Assembly (NCBI RefSeq): GCF_005145025.1
Contig: NZ_CP039695.1
Coordinates: 744,001-808,000, forward strand
Direction: 5' to 3'
DNA length: 64,000 nt
Source of the DNA: Novosphingobium sp. EMRT-2
GTDB lineage: Bacteria > Pseudomonadota > Alphaproteobacteria > Sphingomonadales > Sphingomonadaceae
In this document: piece after piece, positions 9,301 through 18,194 of the stretch
How the letters are laid out: each line of letters begins with the position of its first letter
Position numbering within the stretch: the stretch's first letter is position 1
Translations under genes and position numbers: made by a program
The notes under the pieces: generated by a model
Database searches by the model: none
Told to the model about the DNA's origin: nothing
The model's input: only the letters and a program-made list of their open reading frames with translations

Positions 9301-9976
9301 CTTCCAGCCCGGCGATATAGCGGCGCAGGACGGGCGACAGGTAGGCGTCGACCACGGTCGTATCCCCCCGCGCGATCAGCTTGATCAGCGGGGCGACGCG
9401 GTGGCTGACCGAAATCTGCGCGAACCCCACCTCCGCCGCGATACGGGCGAGCGCGGCCTCGTGCGCCGGATACTTCCAGCCGTGCATCAGCACGATCGCG
9501 ATGGCGCGCAGCCCGCCATCGAACGCGGACTGCAACGCGGCACGGGCCTTGTCCTCGTCCAACGTAGCCAGCACCGTGCCATCGGCCATGACCCGTTCGT
9601 CGATTTCCGCGACCTGCGCGAACAGGGGCGCCGGCAGATCGATCCGGCGCGCGAAAATGTCGGGCCGTTCCTGCGTACCGATGCGCAGGGCATCGCCGAA
9701 CCCGCGCGTGATCGCCAGCAGCGTCGGCTCGCCCTTGCGTTCGAGCAGGGCGTTGGTGGCAACGGTCGTGCCCAGCCGCAGTTCGGCGGGCGGCAAGGCG
9801 GTGCCTGGTGGTACCCCGGTCAGCCGGCGCATCGCCTCCACTGCCGCGTCGTCATAACGGCCGGGGTCTTCGGACAGGAGTTTTGCGCGGTGCAACCCGC
9901 CATCGGGCGCAATCGCCACGACATCGGTGAAAGTGCCGCCGCGATCGACCCAGAATCGCCAGGTTTCTTCCGTCAT
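6350..9976 (-). CDS. oplAH: 5-oxoprolinase / hydantoinase fusion (HyuA-HyuB)
   Basis: This 1208-residue protein fuses the two hydantoinase subunits, as in ATP-dependent 5-oxoprolinase, which opens 5-oxoproline to glutamate. The HyuA half starts with [15 protein letters not shown] and contains [17 protein letters not shown] and [15 protein letters not shown], part of the actin-like ATP-binding fold. The HyuB half starts near residue 690 with [20 protein letters not shown] and runs to the C-terminus, with [15 protein letters not shown] and the Gly-rich tail GGGGYGAP. The length is right for a full fusion. No dedicated 5-oxoproline transporter is adjacent. The exact lactam substrate is inferred from the fused architecture. 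Confidence 0.92.
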   Translation of the reverse strand: MTEETWRFWVDRGGTFTDVVAIAPDGGLHRAKLLSEDPGRYDDAAVEAMRRLTGVPPGTALPPAELRLGTTVATNALLERKGEPTLLAITRGFGDALRIGTQERPDIFARRIDLPAPLFAQVAEIDERVMADGTVLATLDEDKARAALQSAFDGGLRAIAIVLMHGWKYPAHEAALARIAAEVGFAQISVSHRVAPLIKLIARGDTTVVDAYLSPVLRRYIAGLEAGLGPAVAALYMQSSGGLAAGEAFHGKDAVLSGPAGGIVGMAATAKAAGFAQVVGFDMGGTSTDVSYYAGSYEREAEARVAGSRIRAPMMRIHTVAAGGGSICRFDGVRFLVGPESAGAVPGPACYRRGGPLAVTDCNLLLGKLQPDHFPHVFGPDGNEPLDRDAVERRFAELTAQVRAATGRAVSPEQAAEGFLRIAVANMANAIKAISVRRGHDVTRATLACFGGAGGQHACLVADALGIDTVQCHPLASVLSAYGMGLADRRVVCEATLGCLLDAEGAAAIARTVGLLGDAAEAELVAGHVEGAHLRREVTLHLRPQGTENTIEVAFAPLEAMRAAFAADWQRRFGFAPEGGILAEAVRVEAVAASDHADVPVAVLPERSGPPAGTVSMFTGGERHATPLYRRENLACGFTATGPALIVDPVSTTVVEPGWRVEVDAIGNLILRRAQPRAVDCAADTVLDPVRLEIMSGLFMAVAEEMGAALQHSASSVNIRERLDFSCALFDRAGSLIANAPHMPVHLGSMGESVRTVLARRGEGRDGRGLRPGDAYVLNAPYDGGTHLPDVTVVMPVFAEEGDAAPAWFVAARGHHADIGGIAPGSMPPGSRTLDEEGVLLDNVLLVDQGHLCEADLRARLSSGRWPSRNVDQNIADLKAQIASCARGASELRRIAAEQGRAVVDAYMGHVQDHAEAAVRALLDRLADGSFTYAMDNGAQVAVSVAIDRAARHATVDFTGSSPQLGDNFNAPLPVVRAAVLYVVRTLIDDAVPMNEGCLRPLTVVVPEGSMLRPQAPAAVVAGNVETSQVVTDALFGALGAMAGAQGTMNNFTFGNARHQYYETIAGGSGAGPDFDGTAVVQTHMTNSRLTDPEVLETRFPVLLEEFSIRRGSGGAGHHRGGDGAVRRVRFLGAMEAGILSNRRIVPPFGLQGGADGQTGRNGIERADGRVEVLPATASATLEPGDVFVIETPGGGGYGAPDRERGTP

Positions 9977-10075
9977 GCACCCGCCTTAACCGCTTGAAAT
10001 CCGGCTGGCACTATCCTGACCGATCGTTTGCCAGAGGAACCTGCGCTCAAACCGGCCGATGCGGGTGCAAAAGCA

Positions 10076-10105
10076 AGCGGCCCGGCGCGCACGCACCGGG
10101 CCGCT
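10076..10105 (-). terminator. Hairpin terminator of the cytochrome c gene
   Basis: Perfect 10-bp arms (AGCGGCCCGG and CCGGGCCGCT) with a 10-base loop lie just downstream of the cytochrome c stop codon. On the minus strand the hairpin is followed by the T-rich stretch TTGCTTTTGC. It separates this gene from the 5-oxoprolinase gene. Confidence 0.65.
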
Positions 10106-10123
10106 CAGACGTTCCTCGATGGA

Positions 10124-10513
10124 TCAGCGCGCGGCCTGTTGCAGATAGGCAATCAGGTCGGCGCGATCCTGCGGATTGGGGAGGCCGGCAAAAGCCATGC
10201 GCGTGCCCGGCACGAACCGGGTAGGCGAGGTGAGGAAGGCATCGAGCGTGGTCTTGTTCCACGTCACGTTCTTGGCCTTCATCTGCGCCGAATAGTTGAA
10301 GTTCGCCATCGCGGCCGACTTGCGGCCAACGATGCCCTTCAGCGACGGCCCCAGGCGCGTGGCGCCGGTATTGAGATCGTGGCAGGCGGCGCAACGGGCA
10401 AACACGGTACGACCCCGCGCCGCGTCACCCGCAGGCCCGGAAGGAGCGGCCGATGCCGCCGACGCGGCGATACCAACGGCGGCCAGAACGGCCATCACGG
10501 CAACAAACTTCAT
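10124..10513 (-). CDS. Small class I c-type cytochrome, periplasmic
   Basis: This is a 129-residue exported protein. A signal peptide (MKFVAVMAVLAAVGIAASAASA) is followed by a single haem-attachment site, CAACH, and the class I segment GATRLGPSLKGIVGRKSA. The distal haem ligand is probably the Met in GTRMAFAGL, and a C-terminal helix (ADLIAYLQQAA) closes the fold. The architecture matches mitochondrial-type cytochrome c, a soluble electron carrier to a terminal oxidase. The chosen ATG has a GGGGAG ribosome site; an upstream in-frame start at 10585 would bury the signal peptide. It appears to be monocistronic. Confidence 0.9.
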   Translation of the reverse strand: MKFVAVMAVLAAVGIAASAASAAPSGPAGDAARGRTVFARCAACHDLNTGATRLGPSLKGIVGRKSAAMANFNYSAQMKAKNVTWNKTTLDAFLTSPTRFVPGTRMAFAGLPNPQDRADLIAYLQQAAR

Positions 10514-10660
10514 CAACGCACTCCCCAAAAATGCCTTGTGGCCAAAATGCTTCGTGGCCAAGCTGCCCCAGCGGGGCTGACCCACGCATGAACGGATACA
10601 ACGGCTTGGCGGCGCTGCCTAAACCCTATTGAGCGATTTTCGCAAGCCGGCAGTCGGCGC

Positions 10661-11122
10661 TCAATCCTTGGCAGGCGCTGACGTGCAGACCTTGATGACC
10701 AGACGGAACAGTTCCGCGCGTTCGTCTTCCGAAAGGCAGGCGGTCAGTTCCCGTTCGTGCGCAGCGATGATCTCACGCGCTTGTTCCAGCACCCGCTCAC
10801 CATCCTCGGTGATCCACAGCCCGCCGGCACGACGATCCAGCTTCGATGGCTCGTTCACCACGTAGCCGTTCTTGGTCAATTGCCGCACGAACTGGTGAAC
10901 CGTGGGCCTTTCGATCTGGAAGAAGCGCGAAAGGTCCGATTGTTTCACGCCAGGATTGGCGTTTGTCAGCCACAGGATCGCGACCTGCTTGGGCGTAACC
11001 TTCAGGACATCCAGCTGCCGTTCCAGCCGCGAGATGAACAGGGAATTGGCGGTTCCGATATGGACGCCCAGAATGGCGTCCATCCCGTCAACCAGCAGCC
11101 CCGCCGCTGTTCCCGACGCCAT
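10661..11122 (-). CDS. MarR-family transcriptional regulator
   Basis: This 153-residue winged-helix protein carries the MarR core VTPKQVAILWLTNANPGVKQSDLSR, recognition helix region IERPTVHQFVRQLTKNGYV, and the wing EPSKLDRRAGGLWITEDGERVL. The C-terminal helices would form the dimer interface. The chosen ATG has GGAAG just upstream; a TTG start at 11140 is possible. The family usually responds to small aromatic compounds or oxidants. No target operon is evident, since the adjacent cytochrome c and HerA-like genes are separated from it and on the same strand. Confidence 0.88.
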   Translation of the reverse strand: MASGTAAGLLVDGMDAILGVHIGTANSLFISRLERQLDVLKVTPKQVAILWLTNANPGVKQSDLSRFFQIERPTVHQFVRQLTKNGYVVNEPSKLDRRAGGLWITEDGERVLEQAREIIAAHERELTACLSEDERAELFRLVIKVCTSAPAKD

Positions 11123-11348
11123 GGTCACTTCCGAAGCCAACGATCCGATACCTTTCCAGCCGCACCATCCTTAACGAACGATACGGAACAAATGCGCGGT
11201 TTCATTAGGGTCACGAAGTGTTTTACGCAAAGCCTTTTGCACCGCACCCAGGTCCACGGGGCGAAACGTGCGCCATTTCAGTACGATCCGGATGCATTTG
11301 CGAATGCCGCAAACGCCGTTTTCACGGCTACCATCCGGGTGGAAAGGG

Positions 11349-12818
11349 TCAGGCTTCCATCGGCGCGGTGGTCAAACCCAGATCCGGAATGCCGATGGAG
11401 CGACGCCCGCCATAGTCGGTACGGACCACGATCAGGCCGCTGCGTTCGAGATGTTCCAGCAGGCGGCGGATGCGCCCCGGCGAACGGGTGCCATAGACTT
11501 CGGCCAGCTTGTCGTCGTCGGGGCATGGCGTACCCTCCGCCGCCGCGCGCGCCAGCACCAGGAACGGGGCGAGCAGGTCGTCGGGCACGTCGCGCCCGAT
11601 GCGCAACACGTCCTGCCAGCGCGGCTCGCTATCGTCGGCAATGCCGGCCACCGCCATCGCGAAACGCCGCCGGAACGCCGCCAGATCGATGCCCGTGTCG
11701 CCCAGCCGCTGCATCCGGCAGCGCACGGTGAAATCCTGGAAAAGCTGCGCCGCGGGCTGAAACGTGCAGTCCGGCTCCAGCGCCATCTCGGCCAGGATCG
11801 CGGCGACATCGGCGGCGGTTTCCTCCTGCGCGAACAGGCTGGGTTCGGCGGGCGGATCGACCTGTTCGGCGGCGGGCACATAGCCCTCGATCCGTTCGAG
11901 CAGTTCCCCGCTTTCGACCGGCGCGGCTTCCGGTTCCGGCGCGCGCGGCAGGGCCTCCATCGCCAGCGGTTCGGCCAGCAGCAGCGATTCCATGTCCTGG
12001 CCCGAAGCCGAAGGCAGTGGCATCAACCCCTGTACCACGTTGCGCGCGCGGGTCTGCACCTCGCCGATGCGCACCCCCACCGGCCGGCGGCAGATGGCGG
12101 GGCCAAGCCCCAGGAAGTGACCGCGCTCCAGATCGCGGATCTGTTCGGCCTGGCGCCGCTCCATGCCCAGCAGATCGGCCGCGCGCGCCATGTCGATGTC
12201 GAGGAACGTGCGCCCCATCAGAAAGTTGGACGCCTCGGCGGCGACGTTCTTGGCCAGCTTGGCCAGCCGCTGCGTGGCGATCACCCCGGCCAGGCCGCGC
12301 TTGCGCCCCCGGCACATAAGGTTGGTCATCGCCGCCAGCGACAGGCGGCGCACTTCGTCGGTCACGTCGCCCGCGGCGGCGGGGGCGAACATCTGCGCCT
12401 CGTCCACCACCACCAGGGCGGGATACCACTCATCGCGCGGAGCATCGAACAGCGTGTTGAGAAACACCGCCGCGCACCGCATCTGCGCTTCCAGCTCCAG
12501 CCCGTCGAGCGCCAGGATCACCGAGGCGCGATGCTTGCGGATACGCGCGGCGAGCTTGGCGATCTCGGCCTGATCATAGGCCGATCCATCGACCACGACA
12601 TGCCCGAACGGCTCGGCCAGCGTGACGAAATCGCCTTCCGGATCGATCACCACCTGCTGGACCAGCGCGGCGCTTTCCTCCAGCATACGGCGCAGCAGGT
12701 GCGACTTGCCGGACCCGGAATTGCCCTGCACGAGCAGGCGGGTCGCCAGCAGTTCCTCGACATCGATCCGGACAGGGGCGCCGGACCGGTCGGCGCCGAT
12801 GATGATGGATGCGCTCAC
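11349..12818 (-). CDS. HerA/DUF87-like ATPase
   Basis: This roughly 489-residue P-loop ATPase has Walker A VQGNSGSGKSHLLRR near the N-terminus and Walker B ALVVVDEAQMF. A sensor-type stretch (MCRGRKRGLAGVIATQRLAKL) and an Arg-finger-like region follow, all as in HerA/FtsK-type ATPases. The C-terminal 60 residues (GRIRRLLEHLERSGLIVVRTDYGGRRSIG) look like a winged helix. HerA relatives pump DNA in hexameric rings. I chose a GTG start (VSASIIIGADRSG), since residues upstream of it are low-complexity and run into intergenic repeats. The ribosome site is weak, so the start is uncertain. No NurA partner is nearby, so it may not act in end resection. Confidence 0.8.
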   Translation of the reverse strand: MSASIIIGADRSGAPVRIDVEELLATRLLVQGNSGSGKSHLLRRMLEESAALVQQVVIDPEGDFVTLAEPFGHVVVDGSAYDQAEIAKLAARIRKHRASVILALDGLELEAQMRCAAVFLNTLFDAPRDEWYPALVVVDEAQMFAPAAAGDVTDEVRRLSLAAMTNLMCRGRKRGLAGVIATQRLAKLAKNVAAEASNFLMGRTFLDIDMARAADLLGMERRQAEQIRDLERGHFLGLGPAICRRPVGVRIGEVQTRARNVVQGLMPLPSASGQDMESLLLAEPLAMEALPRAPEPEAAPVESGELLERIEGYVPAAEQVDPPAEPSLFAQEETAADVAAILAEMALEPDCTFQPAAQLFQDFTVRCRMQRLGDTGIDLAAFRRRFAMAVAGIADDSEPRWQDVLRIGRDVPDDLLAPFLVLARAAAEGTPCPDDDKLAEVYGTRSPGRIRRLLEHLERSGLIVVRTDYGGRRSIGIPDLGLTTAPMEA

Positions 12819-12920
12819 GCCGTGGCTGTGGCCGGGCGGACCTGAGTCGGCAAGGCCGCCGGGGCGATTTGCTGTAGAAAGGTGGGTGCCTTTCCTACCC
12901 TGCCCCCGTCCTCGCACGCC

Positions 12921-13036
12921 GTCCCAGCGAAAGCTGGAACCTCAGGCCTTTGCAGGAGGACCATCGTCAGGTGGAACCCAGCGGCCCGAGGTCCCAGCCT
13001 GCGCTGGGACGACGGTCTTACCTCCGCTGGGACGAC
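12921..13036. repeat. Cluster of REP-like palindromes (GTCCCAGC family)
   Basis: Three copies of a short palindromic unit lie between the HerA-like gene and ahpF. One arm pair is at 12921-12940 (GTCCCAGC ... GCTGGAAC), a near-perfect one at 12991-13010 (GTCCCAGC ... GCTGGGAC), and a half unit at 13025-13036. Such units recur in intergenic DNA of sphingomonad genomes. They probably fold as hairpins in the ahpF 3' untranslated region. Confidence 0.7.
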
Positions 13037-13047
13037 GCCTCATTCCA

Positions 13048-14604
13048 TCAATGCCGGATCAGGTAATCGAACGCGGAAAGCGCCGCCTTCGAACCTTCGC
13101 CCATGGCGATAACGATCTGCTTGTAAGGCACGGTCGTCGCGTCACCCGCCGCGAACACGCCCGCCGCGCTGGTCTCGCCACGCGCGTCGATCTCGATCTC
13201 GCCGCGGTTGGTCAGCGCCACCGAATGGTCGAGCCATTCGGTGTTGGGGACAAGGCCTATCTGCACGAAGATGCCTTCCAGCACGATTTCGTGAACTTCC
13301 TCGGACTTGCGATCGCGGTACTTGAGGCCGGTCACCTTGTCGCCATTGCCCAGCACTTCGGTGGTCAGGGCCGAGGTGATGACGGTGACGTTGGGCAGGC
13401 TGTTCAGCTTCGCTTGCAGCACCGCATCGGCGCGCAGCTGGCTGTCGAATTCGATCAGCGTGACATGGGCAACGATGCCCGCAAGGTCGATCGCCGCTTC
13501 GACACCGGAGTTGCCGCCGCCGATCACCGCCGTGCGCTTGCCCTTGAACAGCGGGCCATCGCAGTGCGGGCAATAGGCGACGCCCTTGTTGCGGTATTCG
13601 TCCTCGCCGGGCACGCCCATCTGCCGCCAGCGCGCGCCGGTCGAAAGGATCACCGTCTTCGCTTTCAGGCTGGCGCCGCTTTCAAGCTGCACCTCGGCCA
13701 GCCCGCCATCGAGCGGGGGCACGAGCTTCACCGCCTTCTGCACGTTCATCACGTCCACGTCGTAATCCTTGACGTGCTGTTCGAGATGCGCGGCCAGCTT
13801 CGGCCCTTCAGTGTGCGGCACCGAGATGAAGTTCTCGATCGCCATGGTATCGAGCACCTGCCCGCCGAAGCGTTCGGCGACGACGCCAGTGCGGATGCCC
13901 TTGCGCGCGGCATAGATCGCCGCCGCCGCGCCGGCGGGGCCGCCGCCGACGACCAGCACGTCGAACGGCTCCTTGGCGGCGATCTTCTCCGCTGCCCGCG
14001 CCACCGCCCCGGTATCGAGCTTCGCCACGATCTGCGCCAGGTCCATGCGCCCCGATCCGAACGCCTCGCCGTTGAGGAACACCGTCGGCACGGCCATGAT
14101 CTTGCGCCGCTCCACCTCGTCCTGGAACACGGCGCCGTCGATCGCGACGTGCGTCACGTTCGGGTTGAGCGCGGCCATGATGTTCAGCGCCTGCACCACA
14201 TCGGGGCAGTTCTGGCAGGTGAGCGAGAAGAACGTCTCGAAATGCAGCGGCCCTTCCAGCGCGCGCACCTGATCGAGCAGTTCAGCATCTTCCTTGGGCG
14301 GATGGCCGCCCACGTGCAGCAGCGCCAGGATCAGCGAGGTGAACTCGTGCCCCATAGGCAGGCCGGCGAAGACCGCTTCCGCCCTGCCTTCGTCGGCGCG
14401 GATCGCGAACGAAGGCTTGCGCGCGTCCGTACCGTCGAAGCGGGCGGACACCTTGTCGGACTGCGCGGCGATCTCCTCGACCAGACTGCGCGTTTCGGCC
14501 GATTTGGGACTGTCGTCGAGGCTGGCGACAAGCTCGATCGGGCGGCGCAGGTTGCCGAGATAGGCTTTCAACTGGCCGGTAGTGGCGGCATCGAGAATAG
14601 GCAT
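13048..14604 (-). CDS. ahpF: Alkyl hydroperoxide reductase subunit F
   Basis: AhpF passes electrons from NADH through FAD and two disulfides to AhpC, which reduces peroxides in the cytoplasm. The 518-residue length is typical. The N-terminal thioredoxin-like tandem domain carries Cys130 and Cys133 (CQNC). The thioredoxin-reductase part has the FAD site [19 protein letters not shown], active cysteines Cys345 and Cys348 (CPHC), and the NADH site [17 protein letters not shown]. It lies 248 bases downstream of ahpC on the same strand, with a palindromic repeat between them that may lower its expression relative to ahpC. Confidence 0.96.
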   Translation of the reverse strand: MPILDAATTGQLKAYLGNLRRPIELVASLDDSPKSAETRSLVEEIAAQSDKVSARFDGTDARKPSFAIRADEGRAEAVFAGLPMGHEFTSLILALLHVGGHPPKEDAELLDQVRALEGPLHFETFFSLTCQNCPDVVQALNIMAALNPNVTHVAIDGAVFQDEVERRKIMAVPTVFLNGEAFGSGRMDLAQIVAKLDTGAVARAAEKIAAKEPFDVLVVGGGPAGAAAAIYAARKGIRTGVVAERFGGQVLDTMAIENFISVPHTEGPKLAAHLEQHVKDYDVDVMNVQKAVKLVPPLDGGLAEVQLESGASLKAKTVILSTGARWRQMGVPGEDEYRNKGVAYCPHCDGPLFKGKRTAVIGGGNSGVEAAIDLAGIVAHVTLIEFDSQLRADAVLQAKLNSLPNVTVITSALTTEVLGNGDKVTGLKYRDRKSEEVHEIVLEGIFVQIGLVPNTEWLDHSVALTNRGEIEIDARGETSAAGVFAAGDATTVPYKQIVIAMGEGSKAALSAFDYLIRH

Positions 14605-14709
14605 GGCGGTTCTCTTCAGACAAATGGATGCTTCACCGGGATCGCGCGGATGCCGGGAGGCTGAAATGAGCGGCGGGAGGCGCTCGGGGAAACGCTGGGT
14701 TCCCGTTGC

Positions 14710-14762
14710 CCTGAGCTTGCCGAAAAACTGCCTTGGAATGGCAATCCTTGGGGAAGCTCAGG
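14710..14762. repeat. Imperfect intergenic palindrome between ahpC and ahpF
   Basis: Perfect 9-bp arms CCTGAGCTT (14710-14718) and AAGCTCAGG (14754-14762) bracket an internal imperfect hairpin (CCTTGG ... CCTTGG). The outer arm matches the CCTGAGCTTG(T/C)CGAA repeat that is widespread between genes in many proteobacteria. In the ahpC-ahpF transcript it may stabilise the upstream ahpC message. Confidence 0.6.
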
Positions 14763-14852
14763 ACTGGCGGATCAAACGGGGCACACCGATCTCCGGTCGA
14801 AAAGTCTCGGGGAAGAGGGGAGCCGGACGGGAATCCCGCCCGGCCCAACCCA

Positions 14853-15416
14853 TCAGATCTTGCCGACGAGGTCGATCGACGGAGCCAGCGTTTCGGCGCC
14901 TTCTTCCCACTTGGCCGGGCAGACCTGGCCGGGGTTTTCGCGCCAGTACTTGGCGGCCTTGATCTTGCGCACCAGTTCGGAAGCGTTGCGGCCCACGCCC
15001 TCGGGCGTGATTTCGACGAGCTGGATCACGCCGTCCGGATCGACGACGAAAGTGCCACGATCAGCAAGGCCCACGCCCACGCGCAGGATGTCGAAGTTGT
15101 TCGACAGGTCGTGGTTCTGGTCGCCCAGCATGTAGTACTGGATCTTGCCGATGGCCGGCGAGGTATCGGCCCAGGCCTTGTGCGAGAAGTGCGTGTCGGT
15201 CGAGACCGAATAGACTTCAACGCCCAGGCCCTGAAACTCGGCATACTTGTCGGCAAGGTCTTCCAGCTCGGTCGGGCAGACGAACGTGAAGTCGGCCGGA
15301 TAGAAGAAGAATACGCCCCACTTGCCCTTCACGTCGGCGTCGGTAACGGTTTCGAACTTGCCCTGGCGATAGGCCTCGGCTTTGAACGGCTTAAGCGTGG
15401 TTCCGATCAGAGACAT
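14853..15416 (-). CDS. ahpC: Alkyl hydroperoxide reductase subunit C (2-Cys peroxiredoxin)
   Basis: AhpC is the main scavenger of endogenous hydrogen peroxide and organic peroxides. It has 187 residues, with peroxidatic Cys47 in [18 protein letters not shown] and the resolving Cys near residue 166 in [11 protein letters not shown]. This is the typical AhpC/Prx1 arrangement. The chosen ATG ([11 protein letters not shown]) has an AGAAGGAAA ribosome site upstream. Its electron donor ahpF follows. A 19-base inverted repeat about 100 bases upstream is a candidate regulator site. No oxyR gene is present in the window. Confidence 0.96.
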   Translation of the reverse strand: MSLIGTTLKPFKAEAYRQGKFETVTDADVKGKWGVFFFYPADFTFVCPTELEDLADKYAEFQGLGVEVYSVSTDTHFSHKAWADTSPAIGKIQYYMLGDQNHDLSNNFDILRVGVGLADRGTFVVDPDGVIQLVEITPEGVGRNASELVRKIKAAKYWRENPGQVCPAKWEEGAETLAPSIDLVGKI

Positions 15417-15516
15417 GACAGACGATTTCCTTCTGATTCGTCGTTGGTAAACTGGATACGAGGGTGAGCTAGCGACTCCCCTTCGCAATTTCCAATGATC
15501 AATTCCGGCCACTTTG

Positions 15517-15535
15517 ATTGATTGCGTCGATCAAT
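15517..15535. promoter_or_regulatory. Inverted repeat upstream of ahpC (candidate LysR/OxyR-type site)
   Basis: ATTGAT and ATCAAT flank a 7-base spacer, forming a perfect 6-bp dyad 101-119 bases upstream of the ahpC start. The position is suitable for an activator such as OxyR. The spacing does not match the FNR box (4-base spacer). Assignment to OxyR rests only on the neighbouring gene. Confidence 0.35.
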
Positions 15536-15608
15536 GGCTCGCCTGATCGGAACCTGTCGATCACATTCCTGTGGCACGGCAGAGACAGATGCTCCCTCGC
15601 TGTCGACC

Positions 15609-16070
15609 TTACGATAATGCCCCCGCCACGGCGTGCCCCGGAAGCGACAGTTCCTCCAGCGGCAACAGCCTGGCATCCTCGAGCGCCGCCACGCGATGGC
15701 CGATACCGGCGAGGTAAGTCTCGTTATCGGCGAAGGCGAGGAACGCCGGAACGCTGCTCTGGCGCACCAGCATCGCGATGTCCCATCGTTCGGCCTCCGG
15801 TCCAATCAGGAACGGACCGCCCTGCCCCATGAACAGGATATCGCCGCCGCTCGCGCGCAAGTGCGGAAGGGTATACGCGATGTAGCGGTCGAATGCCTCG
15901 CTTCCGCTGATCGGCGATGCCGGCGCGAGTTCGGGATGCGCCGCATAGTCCGCCACGGCGCGAAACCGCAGCAGGTTCAGCATGACGACGCTGCCCGCGA
16001 TCCGGCGCTGCACGAACCGCACGCCGGCCGCCGCCGATACATCGAGATGAGGGGCGGATGATTCCGTCAT
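15609..16070 (-). CDS. DUF1330 family protein
   Basis: This 153-residue protein has a ferredoxin-like alpha/beta pattern. Its central segment (SGSEAFDRYIAYTLPHLRASGGDILFMGQ) and the later WDIAMLVRQSSVPAFLAFADNETYLAGIGHR match the general pattern of DUF1330 and related dimeric barrel proteins. Its function is not known. It overlaps the end of the upstream DUF2239 gene by 4 bases (ATGA), so the two are translationally coupled and share the palindromic promoter at 16736-16779. There is no signal peptide or membrane segment, so it is cytoplasmic. Confidence 0.7.
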   Translation of the reverse strand: MTESSAPHLDVSAAAGVRFVQRRIAGSVVMLNLLRFRAVADYAAHPELAPASPISGSEAFDRYIAYTLPHLRASGGDILFMGQGGPFLIGPEAERWDIAMLVRQSSVPAFLAFADNETYLAGIGHRVAALEDARLLPLEELSLPGHAVAGALS

Positions 16071-16708
16071 TCTCCGGCGCCGTGATCAGCGTATGCCAGC
16101 GACAGAACATGCATCCTGACATCCTCCGGCCAATCCTCGATATGCCGCTCCAGCGCGACCGGGTCTCCGGCGAACAGAGCCCGCGTCGCGTCCTCGTAAC
16201 CGGGCAGATCGCCGGCCATCGCCAGCATGAAGTGATAGGCCGCCTCCTGCGCGCGGCGCCGTTGCTGGCGGATGTCGGGCTTCTTCCGCTCGCTGTCGAT
16301 CAGACGGCGCAGCGTGGCCGAGGCGCCACCGGGCTGGGTGGCCAGCCATTCCCATTGTCTCGGCAGCAAGGTTACCTCGCGCGCCACCACGCCCAGCCGG
16401 GGCCGGCCCCGTCCGCGTGGTTCCTCCGCCTGCCCTTCGCCTGCCGGAAGCGCGCCGGGCGAAGCCGGCGCGGCACGGTAGCGCCCGCGATAGACCGGCG
16501 CAGGCTGCGAGAGACGCTCCACGATCTCCGCGTCACTGCCGCGCAGGTCCAGATCGACAACTCGTCCGCTGCGATCATCGAAAACCTGGATGGCACCGAC
16601 AGCGCCTCCTTCCAGAGCCCGCTTCACCTGCAAGGCCACTTCGCCCAGCGGGCCGGAGAACATTTTCCGCGCGCCGCAGAATGCGGTGCAGGACAAGGGG
16701 TCAGGCAT
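16067..16708 (-). CDS. DUF2239 family protein
   Basis: This 213-residue cytoplasmic protein belongs to DUF2239, a family of unknown function. Diagnostic stretches are the N-terminal YTAF-like CTAFCGARK with VALQVKRALEGGAVGAIQVFDD, the central GRGRPRLGVVAREVTLLPRQWEWLA, and the helical AAYHFMLAMAGDLPGYEDATRALFAGD. The Arg-rich central motif GRGRPRLG resembles an AT-hook, so nucleic-acid contact is conceivable but unproven. It is the first gene of a two-gene operon with the DUF1330 gene. Its promoter is embedded in a strong inverted repeat, which suggests that the operon is normally repressed. Confidence 0.85.
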   Translation of the reverse strand: MPDPLSCTAFCGARKMFSGPLGEVALQVKRALEGGAVGAIQVFDDRSGRVVDLDLRGSDAEIVERLSQPAPVYRGRYRAAPASPGALPAGEGQAEEPRGRGRPRLGVVAREVTLLPRQWEWLATQPGGASATLRRLIDSERKKPDIRQQRRRAQEAAYHFMLAMAGDLPGYEDATRALFAGDPVALERHIEDWPEDVRMHVLSLAYADHGAGE

Positions 16709-16735
16709 GATGCGTTCCTTCTGCGTCTGAGCACT

Positions 16736-16779
16736 TTTTATCCGGGTAAATTATACTCGTCAATATTACCCGGATAAAA
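16736..16779 (-). promoter_or_regulatory. Promoter bracketed by a 14-bp inverted repeat, DUF2239 operon
   Basis: Perfect 14-bp arms, TTTTATCCGGGTAA (16736-16749) and TTACCCGGATAAAA (16766-16779), are separated by 16 bases. Read on the minus strand, a consensus -10 element TATAAT falls at the inner edge of the downstream arm, with a possible -35 TTATCC inside the other arm, 16 bases upstream. A dimeric repressor bound to the arms would block this promoter. The downstream arm lies 27 bases before the DUF2239 start. The cognate regulator is not identified. Confidence 0.7.
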
Positions 16780-16954
16780 CATGCGACGCAGGAGCACCTG
16801 CCGCACGGATCACCCCGCCGCGACCGTTGAACGCTTGTTGCAACCGCATAAAAATCTGAAATAAATACGCTTTAGCGTTTCATCATGCCATTTTTTGCAA
16901 TCGACTTGCAGAACTTGCACTTGAAAACCGACGCATTCCGATCCACTTGCGCTC

Positions 16955-16974
16955 ACGAAACAAAACTGTTTCGT
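16955..16974. promoter_or_regulatory. TetR-type operator upstream of emrA
   Basis: The 8-bp arms ACGAAACA and TGTTTCGT with a 4-base spacer form a perfect 20-base palindrome, 30 bases before the EmrA start. GAAAC-type dyads of this size are typical operators of TetR/AcrR repressors of efflux pumps. The likely regulator is the TetR protein encoded at 21467, downstream of the operon. Confidence 0.6.
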
Positions 16975-17003
16975 TCTATTACCCCTTGTTGTCAGGACGC
17001 ACG

Positions 17004-18194
17004 ATGACCGCTCCCAGCGAAAGCGATTCCAGCCCGGTTTCCCCGGATACGCCCGGAGAGAATGGCATCGATCCGAGCGGCGCTGCGCCAAACGGCAACG
17101 GTAAACGTAGCAAGCGCGTCCGCCGTATCGGCCTGATCGCGCTGATCGTGGGCGCGGCTTATGGCATCTATGCCTACACGAACTATCGCCTCTATGGACG
17201 CTTCATCCAGGAAACCGATGACGCTTATGTGAAGGCGGACGGGGTAACGGTGAGTTCCAAGCTGTCCGGTTATGTCCGGGCGGTGAACTTCAAGGATAAC
17301 CAGTCGGTCGCGGCGGGAACGCTGCTCGTGCAGATTGATCCGACCGACTACCAGACGCGCCTTGCCCAGTCCGACGCGCAAGTTCAGGTAGCGCGCGCCA
17401 CGCAGGCGGCCTCGATCGCCAGCATCGCGGAAGCGCGTTCGGCCGTGGGGCAAGCCTCGGCGGCAGTCGACGCCGCGCAGCGCCAGCTCACCTATCTCAA
17501 CGGCGAAGTCGCCCGTTTCCGCCCGCTTGTCGCCAGCGGCGCGGAACCGAAGCAGACACTGGACCAGTTCGTCTCGAACCGCGATCAGGCCGCGTCCGAT
17601 CTTGCCGCGAAGCAGGCCGCGCTTGCCGCGGCGCGTGACAAGGTCCGCACCATCGAGGCGCAGGCGAACCAGTCCGCCGCCCAGATCGAAGCCGCCCTCG
17701 CCCAGCGCCAGGCCGCGAACAACGATATGGCCACAACGCGCATCGTAGCCCCCATCGCCGGCCGCATCGGCAATTCGTCGGTCCGGCTCGGCCAGTACGT
17801 CCAGCCCGGTCAGCGCCTGCTGACGGTGGTGCCGGTCGACGCGATCTATGTGGAAGCGAACTTCAAGGAAACCCAGATCGGGTTGATGCGGCCCGGCCAG
17901 CCGGTGACCGTGAAGGTCGATGCGCTGCCCGATGTGGCGTTTCATGGCGTGGTGGACAGCATCACCCCGGGCACCGGCGCCAACTTCTCGCTGATCCCGC
18001 CGCAGAACGCGACCGGCAACTTCACCAAGATCGTGCAGCGCGTGCCGGTGCGCATCCGCATCAATTCCGGGCCGGAATCGAAGCGGGTCCTGGTTCCCGG
18101 GCTGTCGCTGACGGTCCAGGTCGATACGTCCGCCGCGAAGGGAGCCATCGAATCCATCCGCCGCGAGCAGGAACAGGCGCCGAAGCGGCCATGA
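17004..18194 (+). CDS. emrA: HlyD/EmrA-family multidrug efflux membrane fusion protein
   Basis: This 396-residue periplasmic adaptor anchors in the inner membrane by one N-terminal segment (IGLIALIVGAAYGIYAYTNY). The barrel-sandwich start TDDAYVKADGVTVSSKLSGYV is the signature of the EmrA branch. A helical hairpin rich in Ala/Gln (about 100-245) and the second lipoyl half (MATTRIVAPIAGRIG) follow. It links the EmrB-type transporter to the outer-membrane NodT-type channel encoded next. The chosen ATG (MTAPSESDSS) follows CAGGA. It is first in a tightly packed three-gene operon, with a palindromic operator upstream. Confidence 0.92.
   Translation: MTAPSESDSSPVSPDTPGENGIDPSGAAPNGNGKRSKRVRRIGLIALIVGAAYGIYAYTNYRLYGRFIQETDDAYVKADGVTVSSKLSGYVRAVNFKDNQSVAAGTLLVQIDPTDYQTRLAQSDAQVQVARATQAASIASIAEARSAVGQASAAVDAAQRQLTYLNGEVARFRPLVASGAEPKQTLDQFVSNRDQAASDLAAKQAALAAARDKVRTIEAQANQSAAQIEAALAQRQAANNDMATTRIVAPIAGRIGNSSVRLGQYVQPGQRLLTVVPVDAIYVEANFKETQIGLMRPGQPVTVKVDALPDVAFHGVVDSITPGTGANFSLIPPQNATGNFTKIVQRVPVRIRINSGPESKRVLVPGLSLTVQVDTSAAKGAIESIRREQEQAPKRP

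Noticed and set aside
12921..13036. CRISPR array
   Set aside because: There are only three short, unevenly spaced and divergent palindromic units, and no cas genes. They fit REP-like elements.
15517..15535. FNR box
   Set aside because: TTGAT and ATCAA are present, but the spacer between them is 7 bases instead of 4.
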